Positions 1 through 8,928 of a DNA stretch of 64,000 bases are shown here, piece by piece. The notes below the pieces were generated by a model. That model saw only the letters and a program-made list of their open reading frames with translations. It searched no databases and was not told where the DNA came from. Position numbers and translations under genes: made by a program. This stretch comes from Parvivirga hydrogeniphila (GTDB taxonomy: Bacteria > Actinomycetota > Coriobacteriia > Anaerosomatales > Anaerosomataceae): contig NZ_JAMCCO010000001.1 in the NCBI RefSeq assembly GCF_023371205.1, positions 616,662 through 680,661 on the forward strand, given 5' to 3'. The first letter of the stretch is position 1. The number at the start of each line of letters is the position of its first letter.

Positions 1-1
1 G

Positions 2-370
2 CCCATGGACCTTCGGCACGCGGCCCTGGCGCTCGGCGCCAGCAAGATCCGGACGGTGCTCACGGTCGCGCTGCCTGCTGCAGCCCCCGGCATCGTCACC
101 GGCGTCGTGCTCGGGCTGGCTCGTGCTGCAGGCGAGACGGCGCCGATCCTGTTCACTGGGGCGGTCTTCCAGATGCGGAGGTTGCCGGACGGGCCGGGTT
201 CTCAGTTCATGGCTCTTCCGTACCACATATATACGCAGGTCACATCAGTTCCGAATTGGAACCGGGACCTGGTCTGGGGCACGGCGCTCGTGCTGGTGCT
301 GAGCGTGAGCGCCGTGAGCGCGCTGGCGGCCATCTGGCGTTCGGCGAGAAGGAGGAGGATCTCGTGGTGA
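2..370 (+). CDS. pstA: Phosphate ABC transporter permease PstA (C-terminal part)
   Basis: The reading frame is open from the window edge, so the 5' end is missing. The visible part carries the inner-membrane permease loop that docks on the ATPase (residues around [18 protein letters not shown]), the conserved [13 protein letters not shown] segment of PstA, and a final hydrophobic helix followed by a basic tail (RSARRRR). PstA and PstC form the channel for high-affinity phosphate uptake. The stop codon overlaps the start of pstB (GTGGTGA), which indicates translational coupling. Confidence 0.93.
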   Translation, partial: PMDLRHAALALGASKIRTVLTVALPAAAPGIVTGVVLGLARAAGETAPILFTGAVFQMRRLPDGPGSQFMALPYHIYTQVTSVPNWNRDLVWGTALVLVLSVSAVSALAAIWRSARRRRISW

Positions 371-1236
371 CCGACGTACGTTCTGCGGTGATGACGGCGG
401 TCACCGCCGCGGACAGTGCAGCGAGCGAGGCGCATGGCGTCTTGAGCGAGGCAGTCCCACGAGGCAAGGGGGCCTTCGATCTCGCCTCGGTCTCGGTCGC
501 GTACGGCTCGGAAATCGTCATCGAAGACGTCACGATGAGCATTCCCTCTCAGTCCGTCACAGCCCTCATCGGTCCTTCCGGCTGCGGCAAGTCGACCTTG
601 CTCCGGTGTTTGAACCGGATGAATGATGAACTTGGCAACGTTCGCGTAAGCGGCACTATCGCGCTTGATGGGCTGGATATCATGGCGCGCAGCGTCGACC
701 CAGTGGAGCTGCGCATGCGTGTCGGGCAGGTGTTCCAGCGACCGAACCCGTTCCCGATGAGCATCTACGACAACGTTGCGTACGGGCCGCGTACGCAGGG
801 GATCCGCAAGCGCGAGGACCTCGATGCGATCGTCGAGGACTCGCTCAGGCGCGCTGCGCTCTGGGAGGAGGTCAAAGGCTCGCTCAAGAAGCACGCCTTC
901 GATCTCTCAGGGGGTCAGCAGCAGCGGCTGTGCATCGCGCGTGCGCTCGCGACAAGGCCCGAGGTGCTTCTCATGGACGAGCCCGCGTCCGCGCTCGACC
1001 CGATCTCGACGCAGCAGATCGAGGACACGATCGACGAGCTCAAGCAGACAGTGACGATTGTGATCGTCACGCACAACATGCAGCAGGCAGCGAGGATCTC
1101 CGACCAGACGGCCTTCATGCTGCGTGAGCGACTCGATGAGCCGGCGCACCTCATCGAAGTCGGAGAGACACGCAAGATGTTCACGAATCCTGACGACCCG
1201 CGGACCGAGGCGTACATCACCGGTCGTTTCGGCTAG
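364..1236 (+). CDS. pstB: Phosphate ABC transporter ATP-binding protein PstB
   Basis: ATPase of the phosphate importer. Walker [10 protein letters not shown] lies at about residues 70-78, the ABC signature LSGGQQQRL at about 181-189 and Walker [14 protein letters not shown] at about 201-213. The H-loop histidine is in VTHNMQQA. Start: a strong AAGGAGGAGG at about 348-357 sits just ahead of two in-frame GTG codons at 364 and 367, and either is possible. The roughly 40 residues before the core domain are an N-terminal extension compared with typical 250-residue PstB. No phoU follows. An unrelated oxidoreductase comes next after a hairpin. Confidence 0.95.
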   Translation: MVTDVRSAVMTAVTAADSAASEAHGVLSEAVPRGKGAFDLASVSVAYGSEIVIEDVTMSIPSQSVTALIGPSGCGKSTLLRCLNRMNDELGNVRVSGTIALDGLDIMARSVDPVELRMRVGQVFQRPNPFPMSIYDNVAYGPRTQGIRKREDLDAIVEDSLRRAALWEEVKGSLKKHAFDLSGGQQQRLCIARALATRPEVLLMDEPASALDPISTQQIEDTIDELKQTVTIVIVTHNMQQAARISDQTAFMLRERLDEPAHLIEVGETRKMFTNPDDPRTEAYITGRFG

Positions 1237-1278
1237 ATCGTGGGCTTCAGCCGTTCGGAAACCCTCCAGAAAAAGAGG

Positions 1279-1308
1279 ACGAGGCCCGTTGGGGGGGACG
1301 GGCCTCGT
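1279..1308. terminator. GC-rich hairpin downstream of pstB
   Basis: An 11-bp perfect stem (ACGAGGCCCGT with ACGGGCCTCGT) encloses a loop of mostly G. No T-run follows on the plus strand. On the minus strand the hairpin is followed by CTTTTTC, so the classic intrinsic-terminator shape reads leftwards. It most likely ends the pst transcript, as many GC-rich bacteria use hairpins without U-tracts. Confidence 0.55.
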
Positions 1309-1462
1309 TCAGGTGAGCGGCGTTCCCCGCGTCCGAGGGGGGAGGGAAGATGCGGGTCGCCCTGCTCGTCACGTACTATAGCAATATCCGTGCCACTATG
1401 CAAGCGATTGGGAAGAAGATTCATATCGGGTGTGTCCTGATGCCGGACTGCAAGGAGGGGGC

Positions 1463-2407
1463 GTGGAGAGGACGACGCTTCCGTGGAGCTCGCGCCGGGT
1501 TTGCCGCGTAGCGCTGGGCACCTGGTCGATGGGTGGCTGGATGTGGGGTGGCGCGGACGAGCGTGCTGCTCGTGCGACGATCGAGCGCGCGCTCGAGATG
1601 GGGATCGACGTCATCGATACGGCTCCGGTCTACGGGTTCGGGCTTTCGGAGCGCATGGTAGGCGAAGAGATCGAGGCCCTCGGCGTTCGCGATCGCGTCA
1701 CGATCGCGACGAAGTGCGGCCTTGTCTGGGACGAGCGACAGGAGCCGTGGCGGGACTCGTCGCCTGCAAGCATCCGCCGAGAGGTCGAATCGTCGCTTGA
1801 GCGACTGAAGACGGACCGGATCGATCTCTACCAGGTTCACTGGCCGGACGAGCGCACGCCGTTCGAGGAGACCGCCGCCGCGCTCCAGCAGCTTCTCGAC
1901 GAGGGGCTCGTGCGGGCGGTCGGCGTGTGCAACTACTCGGGCGAGCAGATGGAGCGCTTCGTGCAGGGCGGGCGGCTCGACGCCACGCAGTTCCGCTACA
2001 ACATCTTCGAGACCGCGAACCGGCCGGTGCTCGAGCACGCGCGCGACCGCGGGCTTCTCACGATGGCGTACAGCCCGCTTGCCCGGGGACTGCTGACGGG
2101 CTCGATGCGGCCCGAACGCGAGCCGACGGACGCCGCGCGTCGGGCGCCCATGTACCACGGGGAGCTCTACCAGCGCCACCTCGCCGCGGTCGAGCGGCTG
2201 GATCGTCTGGCGCAGGAGCGATACGGCCGCCGCGTCATCCACCTCGCCGTGCGCTGGCTCCTCGATCAGCCAGGCATGTCGCTCGTGCTCTGGGGCGCTC
2301 GCAGACCCGAGCAGCTCGATGCGGTTGACGGCGTGTGGGGGTTCTCTCTTCGCCCGGAGGACTTCAACGACATCGAGGCCATCGTGTCGGATGTCTCGGC
2401 CGGCTAG
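1463..2407 (+). CDS. Aldo/keto reductase family protein
   Basis: NAD(P)H-dependent oxidoreductase of about 314 residues with a (beta/alpha)8 barrel. The N-terminus (VALGTWSMGGWMWGG) is typical. The catalytic tetrad is visible: Asp in VIDTAP, Tyr in YGFGLSE, Lys in IATKCGL and His in YQVHWPD. The C-terminal VLWGARRPEQLD segment matches the cofactor-binding region. The substrate cannot be inferred. GTG at 1463 is preferred because AAGGAGG (1452-1458) sits 4-5 nt ahead; a GTG at 1430 has no ribosome site. Transcribed alone, convergent with the next gene. Confidence 0.9.
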   Translation: MERTTLPWSSRRVCRVALGTWSMGGWMWGGADERAARATIERALEMGIDVIDTAPVYGFGLSERMVGEEIEALGVRDRVTIATKCGLVWDERQEPWRDSSPASIRREVESSLERLKTDRIDLYQVHWPDERTPFEETAAALQQLLDEGLVRAVGVCNYSGEQMERFVQGGRLDATQFRYNIFETANRPVLEHARDRGLLTMAYSPLARGLLTGSMRPEREPTDAARRAPMYHGELYQRHLAAVERLDRLAQERYGRRVIHLAVRWLLDQPGMSLVLWGARRPEQLDAVDGVWGFSLRPEDFNDIEAIVSDVSAG

Positions 2408-3753
2408 CAGGGGTCGTCGCCCTCGCAGATAAGCGAGGGTCGGGCGAGCAAGAAACCGCCGTATGCAAGCGTCGCCGCGCCACCGATAGCGATCGCGACC
2501 TGCAACCCGATGCGTTGCGCGACCCAACCGAACAGCGCTGAGCCGAGCGGCATCATGCCCATGAACGCCATCACGAACAGCGCCATCACGCGGCCACGGA
2601 CCTGGGGGTCGGTGCTGAGCTGCAACGAGGTGTTGATGCTCGAGACGATGGCGAGGAACGCCGCCCCGAGAGCGAACAGCACGATTGCGGAGAGGTACGG
2701 GTTGCGGGACATCGCCAGAATGACGAGGGCGGCGCCCATCACCGCATACCCGACGCGGATGATGCGCTCGCGGCGGATCCTGCGCGACAGCGTCGCCACA
2801 ACCAGAGCGCTCGTCAGCGCGCCCGCCCCGTTTGCGGCCAGGAGCAGCGAATACCCGGTCTCTTTCAGGTGCAAGACGCTCTTCGCGAGCGCAGGCAGCA
2901 GCGCAGCGAACGGCATGCCGAAGGTGGTGAGGACTGCGGCGCTCAGCAGAAGCCACGCGATGCGCGGATGCTCGCGAGCGTATCGGATGCCTCCCAGAAG
3001 GACGTCGCGCGCCGTGTCAGAGTGCGCGCGGCGATGCTGCTGACCGCGGAGGCGTATCATCGCCAAAGCGGCGATGACGAACAGGAAGCTTGCGGCGTTG
3101 ACATAGAACACGGCAGCGACGCCGAGCAGGGCGAAGACGGCGCCGCCTGCGACCGGCCCCAAGAACCGCGCAGCGTTGAACTGCGCCGAGTTGAGGGCGA
3201 CCGCGTTCATCAGAGACCGCGGCGGCACCAGATCCGGCGTCATCGCTTGCCACGCAGGCGAGGTGAGCGCCTGGAAGACGCCGCCGACGAGCACAAGGGC
3301 GTAGATCCACGCCATCGAGATGCGTCCCGTCTGGTAGAGCACACCGAACGCGATTGCCTGCGCCATGAGAGCGGCCTGGGCGAAGATGAGCAGCTTCCGG
3401 CGGTCCAGCCTGTCGGCAAGCGCGCCAGCGACGACAGCCAAGAAGGTGACGGGAAGGCCGGAAAGCGCATTCACGAAGCCGAGCGCCTGCGAGGAGGCGG
3501 TGAGGTCGTACACGATCCAGCCGAGCGCGACGATCTGCATCCAGGAGCCGACGTTGGACAGCAGTGCACCGGAGAACGCGAGCGCGAAATCACGGTGCGC
3601 GAACGACTCGAATGTCCGGAAGCGCGACAGCAGCCCAGCAGGAGGGCCGCACGCGTCTGCCTCCGCAGTGAGGGTGTCGAGCGCCTGTTCGGTCGCCGTC
3701 GAGCCGCCGATTCCGGGTGCAGCCGCTTCGTCTTGCCCGCAGGTCTCGCGCAC
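2404..3753 (-). CDS. MFS transporter (MFS_3/EntS-like exporter)
   Basis: Polytopic inner-membrane protein of about 449 residues with 12 predicted hydrophobic segments and a roughly 40-residue soluble N-terminus. The DRLDRRKLLI motif between helices 2 and 3 is the MFS loop signature, and the ALVLVGGVFQALTSPAWQAM region resembles the enterobactin-exporter/MFS_3 group. Substrate unknown. GTG start with AAGGAGG about 5 nt upstream. Its 3' end overlaps the convergent aldo/keto reductase by 4 nt. Confidence 0.88.
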   Translation of the reverse strand: MRETCGQDEAAAPGIGGSTATEQALDTLTAEADACGPPAGLLSRFRTFESFAHRDFALAFSGALLSNVGSWMQIVALGWIVYDLTASSQALGFVNALSGLPVTFLAVVAGALADRLDRRKLLIFAQAALMAQAIAFGVLYQTGRISMAWIYALVLVGGVFQALTSPAWQAMTPDLVPPRSLMNAVALNSAQFNAARFLGPVAGGAVFALLGVAAVFYVNAASFLFVIAALAMIRLRGQQHRRAHSDTARDVLLGGIRYAREHPRIAWLLLSAAVLTTFGMPFAALLPALAKSVLHLKETGYSLLLAANGAGALTSALVVATLSRRIRRERIIRVGYAVMGAALVILAMSRNPYLSAIVLFALGAAFLAIVSSINTSLQLSTDPQVRGRVMALFVMAFMGMMPLGSALFGWVAQRIGLQVAIAIGGAATLAYGGFLLARPSLICEGDDPC

Positions 3754-3773
3754 GCATCCTCCTTGCCAAGGCG

Positions 3774-3802
3774 CGCCGCCCCTGCGCGGAGCAGGGGCGG
3801 CG
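3774..3802 (-). terminator. 12-bp GC hairpin between the glutamate-synthase-like gene and the MFS gene
   Basis: A perfect 12-bp stem (CGCCGCCCCTGC with GCAGGGGCGGCG) with a 5-nt loop lies 45 nt beyond the stop codon of the upstream minus-strand gene. There is no U-tract. It is a likely U-less terminator for the glutamate-synthase-like gene and may also sit in the leader of the MFS gene. Confidence 0.5.
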
Positions 3803-3846
3803 GGTTCGTCGCTATTGTACGGCGCGAAGCCGTGCCACGCGAGCGA

Positions 3847-5436
3847 TCAGGCGTCGATGATGTCGAAGGCCTCTTGGCGGTATGCGTCCATGACGTACGG
3901 GATACCTGAGATCTCGGCCGCTTCGCGCGTGAGCGCCATGAGGTCGGCCTGCGAGATAGTCGAGAGCCGCATGTTGCGCGATCCGCTCATGAGCTGCTGG
4001 AGGCCGACTTTGATCTTGTCGGCGAAGGTGTAGATGCCGATGGCGCCGAGCGGCAGATTCTCGACCTCGTTGCCGTACTTCGCCTTGAGGACCTCGTACG
4101 AGACGAAGATCTCCTCTTTCGTCGAGCCGAACTCGGAGACGGTTCGCGGCAGGTCCTTCTCTTCAAGCCACTTGCCGATGTTCTTCCCGACGAAGCCCGG
4201 GATCATGAGCGCGCGACCCATGCACACGGCCTTGGTGTGCGGAGCGCCGAGGGCCAGGACCTTGAAGACGTGGTCTTCGGTGGAAAAGCCGCCTGCGATC
4301 GCGATGTCGGGCACGTAGGCGCCCTTCGCGCGCAGCCGCTCGACGAGCTGGTTGGTCATGCACTGCAGGTAGAACGTCGGAACGCCCCACTCCTCCATCA
4401 TGCGCCACGGGCTCATGCCGGTACCACCGGGGGCGCCATCGATGGTGAGCAGGTCGATCTTGGCGTTGCTGGCCCACTTGATTGCCATGGCAAGCTCGCG
4501 CATCGGGTACGCGCCGGTCTTGAGCGTGACGCGTTTGGCTCCGAGCGCGCGCAGCCGCTCGACTTCCGCGTAGAACGACTCTTCATCGATGAACCCGAGG
4601 CGGCTGTGCCGCTCGAAGTGCTTGATGGCGGTGGCGCGGTACGCGGCCTGCACAGCCGGGTCGCTCGGGTCGGGCGTGACGAGGTAGCCGCGCCGCTGCA
4701 GCTCGAGCGCACGGTCCAGCGAGTCGACCTTGATCTCGCCGCCGATGCACTTCGCGCCCTGGCCCCACTTGAGCTCGATGGTCTCGACTCCCAGCTTCTC
4801 GATCACGTACTCGGCCACACCCAGGCGGGTGTCCTCGACGTTGAGCTGTACCAGGATGTCGCCGTAGCCCTCGTGGTAGCGCCTGTACAGCTCGACACGG
4901 CGCTCCATGTCGGGCGCCTTGACGACCTTGCCCTTGTCGTTGAGCTCGAGGGCCGGGTCGATGCCGCAGACATTCTCGCCGCAGACGATCGAGATGCCGG
5001 AGATGGCAGCGCCCACCGCGAAGTGCTCCCAGTTCTTGCGCGCGATCTCGGTGGAGCCGAGAGCTCCTGTGAAGATCGGGAGCTTCATGCGGACCTTGTT
5101 CTGGTACCCGAACTCGGTCTCCGTGTCGACCATCGTGAACAGCGTGTTGTCCGGGTTGCCTTCGACACCCTCAGGCAGGCCCTTGGCTCCCAGCGCGTAG
5201 CCCTGGACGTTCAGGTGCGAGTAGTCGACCGGGTAGTCCTTGTCGCCGCCCGCGGTGATCTCGCCGAACGGACCCGGATAGATGACTTCGCGGCCTCTGA
5301 ACGTCGCCTTGAAGACCTCGCAGTTGCCGCGGCACCCGTCCACGCACCGCGTGCAGATGCCTGAAGACGGCGAGACGTCGCGCGAGCGGTTGCTCGTCTG
5401 GGTCGCCTCGTTCGCATTCGGTCGCCTGAGATTCAT
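3847..5436 (-). CDS. FMN-dependent glutamate synthase family protein (GltB central/FMN domain)
   Basis: About 529 residues covering only the FMN/synthase domain of glutamate synthase. The barrel motifs GAPGGTGMSPW, AGGFSTEDHV and CMGRALMIPG line the FMN and 2-oxoglutarate site. There is no N-terminal glutaminase domain, so ammonia would have to be supplied by another subunit or directly. Near the N-terminus CTRCVDGCRGNC gives four closely spaced cysteines that could hold an Fe-S cluster. ATG at 5436 is chosen because the conserved protein begins there; the frame extends to 5526 without homology-like sequence. Divergent from glnA, fitting a role in ammonia assimilation. Confidence 0.85.
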   Translation of the reverse strand: MNLRRPNANEATQTSNRSRDVSPSSGICTRCVDGCRGNCEVFKATFRGREVIYPGPFGEITAGGDKDYPVDYSHLNVQGYALGAKGLPEGVEGNPDNTLFTMVDTETEFGYQNKVRMKLPIFTGALGSTEIARKNWEHFAVGAAISGISIVCGENVCGIDPALELNDKGKVVKAPDMERRVELYRRYHEGYGDILVQLNVEDTRLGVAEYVIEKLGVETIELKWGQGAKCIGGEIKVDSLDRALELQRRGYLVTPDPSDPAVQAAYRATAIKHFERHSRLGFIDEESFYAEVERLRALGAKRVTLKTGAYPMRELAMAIKWASNAKIDLLTIDGAPGGTGMSPWRMMEEWGVPTFYLQCMTNQLVERLRAKGAYVPDIAIAGGFSTEDHVFKVLALGAPHTKAVCMGRALMIPGFVGKNIGKWLEEKDLPRTVSEFGSTKEEIFVSYEVLKAKYGNEVENLPLGAIGIYTFADKIKVGLQQLMSGSRNMRLSTISQADLMALTREAAEISGIPYVMDAYRQEAFDIIDA

Positions 5437-5485
5437 TCTAGCCCCTGCTCCTCCCATGTCTCTTCTGCCGGCTGGTTGTACGCTA

Positions 5486-5513
5486 TTGTAATGCAGCGAA
5501 AGGGCGCTAGAAC
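5486..5513 (+). promoter_or_regulatory. Possible glnA promoter
   Basis: TTGTAA (5486-5491) and TAGAAC (5508-5513) are separated by 16 nt, about 45 nt upstream of glnA. On the opposite strand the same TTGTA region reads TACAAT, a good -10 for the divergent gene. Sequence-only assignment. Confidence 0.35.
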
Positions 5514-5558
5514 CCACGAATCGCATGAAGGAGTCGTTTCCTTGCGAGAAAGGGCGTG

Positions 5559-6890
5559 ATGATGCCGCACGAACTGCGCCATGAGGCGGTCAAGGCCATC
5601 AAGGATCAGAAGGTGGAATTCATCCATCTGTGGTTCACCGACGTTCTCGGATTCCTGAAGAGCTTCACCATCGATGTCGAGGAGCTCGAGACGGCGATGA
5701 CCGAGGGGATGGGTTTCGACGGCTCGTCCATCCAAGGCTTCGCCCGCATCCAAGAGTCCGACATGATCGCCATGCCGGATCCGTCAACGCTGCAGATCCT
5801 GCCGTGGCGGCAAAAAGGGGCGCTCGTGGCTACGATGTTCTGCGACATCGTGAAGCCGGACGGCTCTCCGTACGAGGCCGACCCACGGTACGTGCTCAAG
5901 CGCAATCTGGCACGTGCCGCAGAGATGGGCTACACGTTCTTCATCGGTCCTGAGCTCGAGTTCTACTACCTCAAGAGCGAACAGGAGCCCCTTCCGCTGG
6001 ATCGCGCGACGTACTTCGACCAGACGACGCGGGACCTGGCGGTCGATCTGCGCAAGGACACGGTGCGCGCGCTCAAGCGCTTCGGCATCCAGGTCGAGTA
6101 CAGCCACCACGAGGTGGGCCCAAGCCAGCACGAGATCGACTTGCGGTACCGGGAAGCGCTCACGATGGCCGACGCCGTGATGACCTACCGCGTCGTCGTC
6201 AAGGAGATCGCGCAGATGAACGGCGTGTACGCGACGTTCATGCCCAAACCGCTGTTCGGCGAGGCGGGCAGCGGCATGCACGTGCACCAGTCGCTCTTCA
6301 AGGACGGCAAGAACGCCTTCTACGATCCAGAAGACGAGTACCACCTCTCGGCCTCAGCGAAGGCGTACATCGCTGGCATCCTCGCGCATGCCCGGGAGAT
6401 CTGCGCCGTCACCAACCAGTGGGTCAACAGCTACAAGCGTCTCGTGTCAGGATATGAGGCGCCGGTGTACATCTGCTGGGCCCACAGGAACCGTTCGGCG
6501 CTCGTGCGCGTGCCGATGTACAAGCCTGGCAAGGAAGCGGCGACCCGCATCGAGCTTCGTTCGCCTGATCCAGCGTGCAACCCGTACCTCGCCTTCTCCG
6601 TGATGCTCGCAGCTGGACTCGATGGTATCGAACGCGGGCTCGAGCTTCCGCCGGACGTCACCGATGACGTGTATGAGATGTCGGAGCGTGAGCGGGCATC
6701 GAGGGGCATCGAGCAGCTACCCGAGGACCTGTACGAGGCGCTCAAGGAGATGGAAGCAAGCGATCTCGTGCGCCGGGCGCTCGGCGACCAGGTCTTCGAG
6801 TGGTTCCTCCGCAACAAGACGACCGAGTGGCACGAGTACCGCACACGGGTCACGCCCTGGGAGACGGAGAAGTACCTGCCGCTCTTGTAA
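5559..6890 (+). CDS. glnA: Glutamine synthetase, type I
   Basis: ATP-dependent ligation of ammonia to glutamate. At about 443 residues it has the size of GSI-alpha enzymes. Visible signatures are MGFDGSSIQGF near the N-terminus, GPELEFYYL (metal-binding glutamates), GSGMHVHQSLF, NSYKRLVSGYEAPVY and RIELRSPDPACNPYLAF. No adenylylation loop of the GSI-beta type is apparent, so feedback control rather than adenylylation is expected. Start ATG 5559 or 5562 behind AGAAAGGG; a GTG at 5556 is also in frame. Confidence 0.96.
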   Translation: MMPHELRHEAVKAIKDQKVEFIHLWFTDVLGFLKSFTIDVEELETAMTEGMGFDGSSIQGFARIQESDMIAMPDPSTLQILPWRQKGALVATMFCDIVKPDGSPYEADPRYVLKRNLARAAEMGYTFFIGPELEFYYLKSEQEPLPLDRATYFDQTTRDLAVDLRKDTVRALKRFGIQVEYSHHEVGPSQHEIDLRYREALTMADAVMTYRVVVKEIAQMNGVYATFMPKPLFGEAGSGMHVHQSLFKDGKNAFYDPEDEYHLSASAKAYIAGILAHAREICAVTNQWVNSYKRLVSGYEAPVYICWAHRNRSALVRVPMYKPGKEAATRIELRSPDPACNPYLAFSVMLAAGLDGIERGLELPPDVTDDVYEMSERERASRGIEQLPEDLYEALKEMEASDLVRRALGDQVFEWFLRNKTTEWHEYRTRVTPWETEKYLPLL

Positions 6891-6951
6891 GGTGTGGCGT
6901 GACGCATGACCCGCATCGCCGTTCGTCGCAGACGCCTTCAGACCAATGGCT

Positions 6952-6981
6952 GCCTTGCCGAGACAATCGGTAGAGCAAGGC
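6952..6981 (+). other. Hairpin between glnA and the small Cys-rich gene
   Basis: GCCTTGC (6952-6958) pairs with GCAAGGC (6975-6981), with a smaller CGA/TCG helix inside. It could be a glnA terminator without a U-tract or a leader structure of the next gene, which starts 24 nt later. Confidence 0.4.
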
Positions 6982-7005
6982 GACAAGCGGTCATGGAGGT
7001 GCCCG

Positions 7006-7230
7006 ATGGCGTCGGCAACGTGCGAGTTCAGCTCCCGATGCGCGGTGTTCCTGGGCCGTTCGGTGCGGGCCGACGTGGCCATGCGGTATCGCGACCACTA
7101 CTGCATGGGCGACTGCTCGGCATGCGCTCGGTGGGCGCTGGCCATCGCCATCGGCATCGATGAGGTCCCCGACGGGCTGCTCCCGTACCAGCACGAGCGG
7201 GCAGACGAGTACCTCATCCAGGCGGTGTGA
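7006..7230 (+). CDS. Small Cys-rich protein, function unknown
   Basis: 74 residues, supported by GGAGGT 5 nt ahead of ATG 7006. It has cysteines at CEF...RC near the start and a YCMGDCSACARW core, suggesting a bound metal or Fe-S cluster. The C-terminal half (EVPDGLLPYQHERADEYLI) is acidic. I recall no named family for it. It lies downstream of glnA and convergent to thrC, and could be cotranscribed with glnA if the intervening hairpin is leaky. Confidence 0.65.
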   Translation: MASATCEFSSRCAVFLGRSVRADVAMRYRDHYCMGDCSACARWALAIAIGIDEVPDGLLPYQHERADEYLIQAV

Positions 7231-7297
7231 GCGGACATCTGCGCGCCGTGGGCCGGAGGGCCTGTGTTGCGACACGGGTCGAGCGGTCTTGAGCGCG

Positions 7298-8839
7298 CTA
7301 CGCGCCCGTCAGCCACGCCCGGACGGCCGCCTCGACGCCTTCGCGACCGGCGTTTACCACGGTGCTGAACCGCTCGGGCAGTGCGTCGATCTCCGCAAGC
7401 GCCTGAGGCACTCGCGCGCGCGGGCCTGCCGTGGACGCCACCGCGTCGAGAAGCGCGCTCGGGGTGCGGCCGGCGTATTCCGGTGGCAGCTCATCGTCGT
7501 GCCGAAGCCCCAGAAGCGCGCGGAGCACGTCGGCGCCGAACTTGGCCCAGTGCGCGGTCGACACCACGAGCACGGGATTGTCGCCCCGCAGCCGCTCCGC
7601 CACTTCCCAAGCCACGGCGGTGTGCGGGTCGATGAGGTAGCCGGTCTCTTGGTGGAGCCGCTTGATGGTCGCGAGCGAGTCGTCGTTGCTGACCCAGTCG
7701 CCTACAAGGAACGCTCTCATCTGATGGAACGTGTCGCGGTCGATGCGGAACCGCTTCTGCTCGCTCAGATCGCGCATCCACTCACGCACGGACTCAGGGC
7801 CGGCGAGGTGGTACAACAGGCGCTCCAGGTTGCTGGATACCAGGATGTCCATGCTCGGGCTCGGCGTCGTCACGAACGTCCGGGCCGAGATGTCGTACGT
7901 TCCTGTTGCGATGAAGTCCGCGAGCACGTTGTTCTCGTTGCTTGCGCACAGCAGACGCTCGATCGGCACACCCATGCGGCGCGCGTAGTACGCGCCCAGG
8001 ATGTTGCCGAAGTTGCCGGTCGGGACGCACACGTCGATCGGGCGTCCAAGGACGACGCCGCCTTGGCGCACCATCTCGGCGTAGGCGCTCACGTAGTAGA
8101 CGATCTGCGGCAGCAGCCGGCCCCAGTTGATCGAGTTCGCAGACGAGAGCGCGAGGTGCGCATTCTCGTGGAGCCAGCGGTTGAACCCCGCGTCGTTGAA
8201 CGCGGCCTTCACTGCTGCCTGGCAGTCGTCGAAGTTGCCGCGCACCCCGAAGACGGCGACGTTCGACCCGCGTTGGGTGACCATCTGCTTGCGTTGCATC
8301 TCGGACACGCCGCCGTGCGGATAGAAGACGGCGATGCGGGTGTGCTCGCGGTCGGCGAAGCCTTCGAGAGCGGCCTTGCCGGTGTCGCCCGAGGTGGCGA
8401 CGAGGACGAGGAAGTCGTCCTCGAGCGTGCCGGTCTGCTGCTGCATGGCGATCGCCTCTGAGAAGTACAGCGGCATGCACTGCAGCGCCATGTCCTTGAA
8501 CGCCGAGGTGGGGCCGTGCCAGAGCTCGAGCACGTGCATCCCCGGGACGACCTCCTCGACCGGCGCGATGCGCTCGTCGTCCCACTGGTCGCCGTACGCA
8601 GCGCGTGCGAGCTCGAGCGAGCGTGCGGGCTGGACGTCCACCTCGAACCACGCGAAGACGCGCGCGACGCGCTCGGCGTACGGAAGGTCCGCAAGCGAAA
8701 GGACGTCCTCGAGCGTGACGGCTGGTATCCGCTCTGGTACGTACAGACCGCCGCCGTGAGCGATGCCCTTGACGACCGCCTCCGTGAACGTGGGGCGGGA
8801 GCTGTCGAGGTCTCGGGTGTCGAGGTATCGCATGGCCAT
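7298..8839 (-). CDS. thrC: Threonine synthase
   Basis: PLP enzyme converting O-phosphohomoserine to threonine. The 513-residue length fits the long (E. coli/yeast-like) class. The N-terminal MRYLDTR start, the PLP lysine K115 in TSAFKDMALQ, and VATSGDTGKAALEGF and VPTGNFGNILGAYYA (phosphate-binding loops) are visible. An in-frame ATG at 8833 gives the usual MRYL start and is an equally good initiator. No other threonine-pathway genes are adjacent. Confidence 0.95.
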   Translation of the reverse strand: MAMRYLDTRDLDSSRPTFTEAVVKGIAHGGGLYVPERIPAVTLEDVLSLADLPYAERVARVFAWFEVDVQPARSLELARAAYGDQWDDERIAPVEEVVPGMHVLELWHGPTSAFKDMALQCMPLYFSEAIAMQQQTGTLEDDFLVLVATSGDTGKAALEGFADREHTRIAVFYPHGGVSEMQRKQMVTQRGSNVAVFGVRGNFDDCQAAVKAAFNDAGFNRWLHENAHLALSSANSINWGRLLPQIVYYVSAYAEMVRQGGVVLGRPIDVCVPTGNFGNILGAYYARRMGVPIERLLCASNENNVLADFIATGTYDISARTFVTTPSPSMDILVSSNLERLLYHLAGPESVREWMRDLSEQKRFRIDRDTFHQMRAFLVGDWVSNDDSLATIKRLHQETGYLIDPHTAVAWEVAERLRGDNPVLVVSTAHWAKFGADVLRALLGLRHDDELPPEYAGRTPSALLDAVASTAGPRARVPQALAEIDALPERFSTVVNAGREGVEAAVRAWLTGA

Positions 8840-8928
8840 GCGCGCATGGTACCAGAAAACCCGCGGTACTCCTGCTGCAGCGCGCGTCCGGGCGTGGTAC
8901 CGTGTCGCAAACGGCGGGAGGAGGACGC

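Noticed and set aside
1421-2956. Long minus-strand open frame antisense to the aldo/keto reductase
   Set aside because: Arg/His/Val-rich low-quality translation typical of antisense frames in GC-rich DNA; the opposite strand encodes recognisable proteins.
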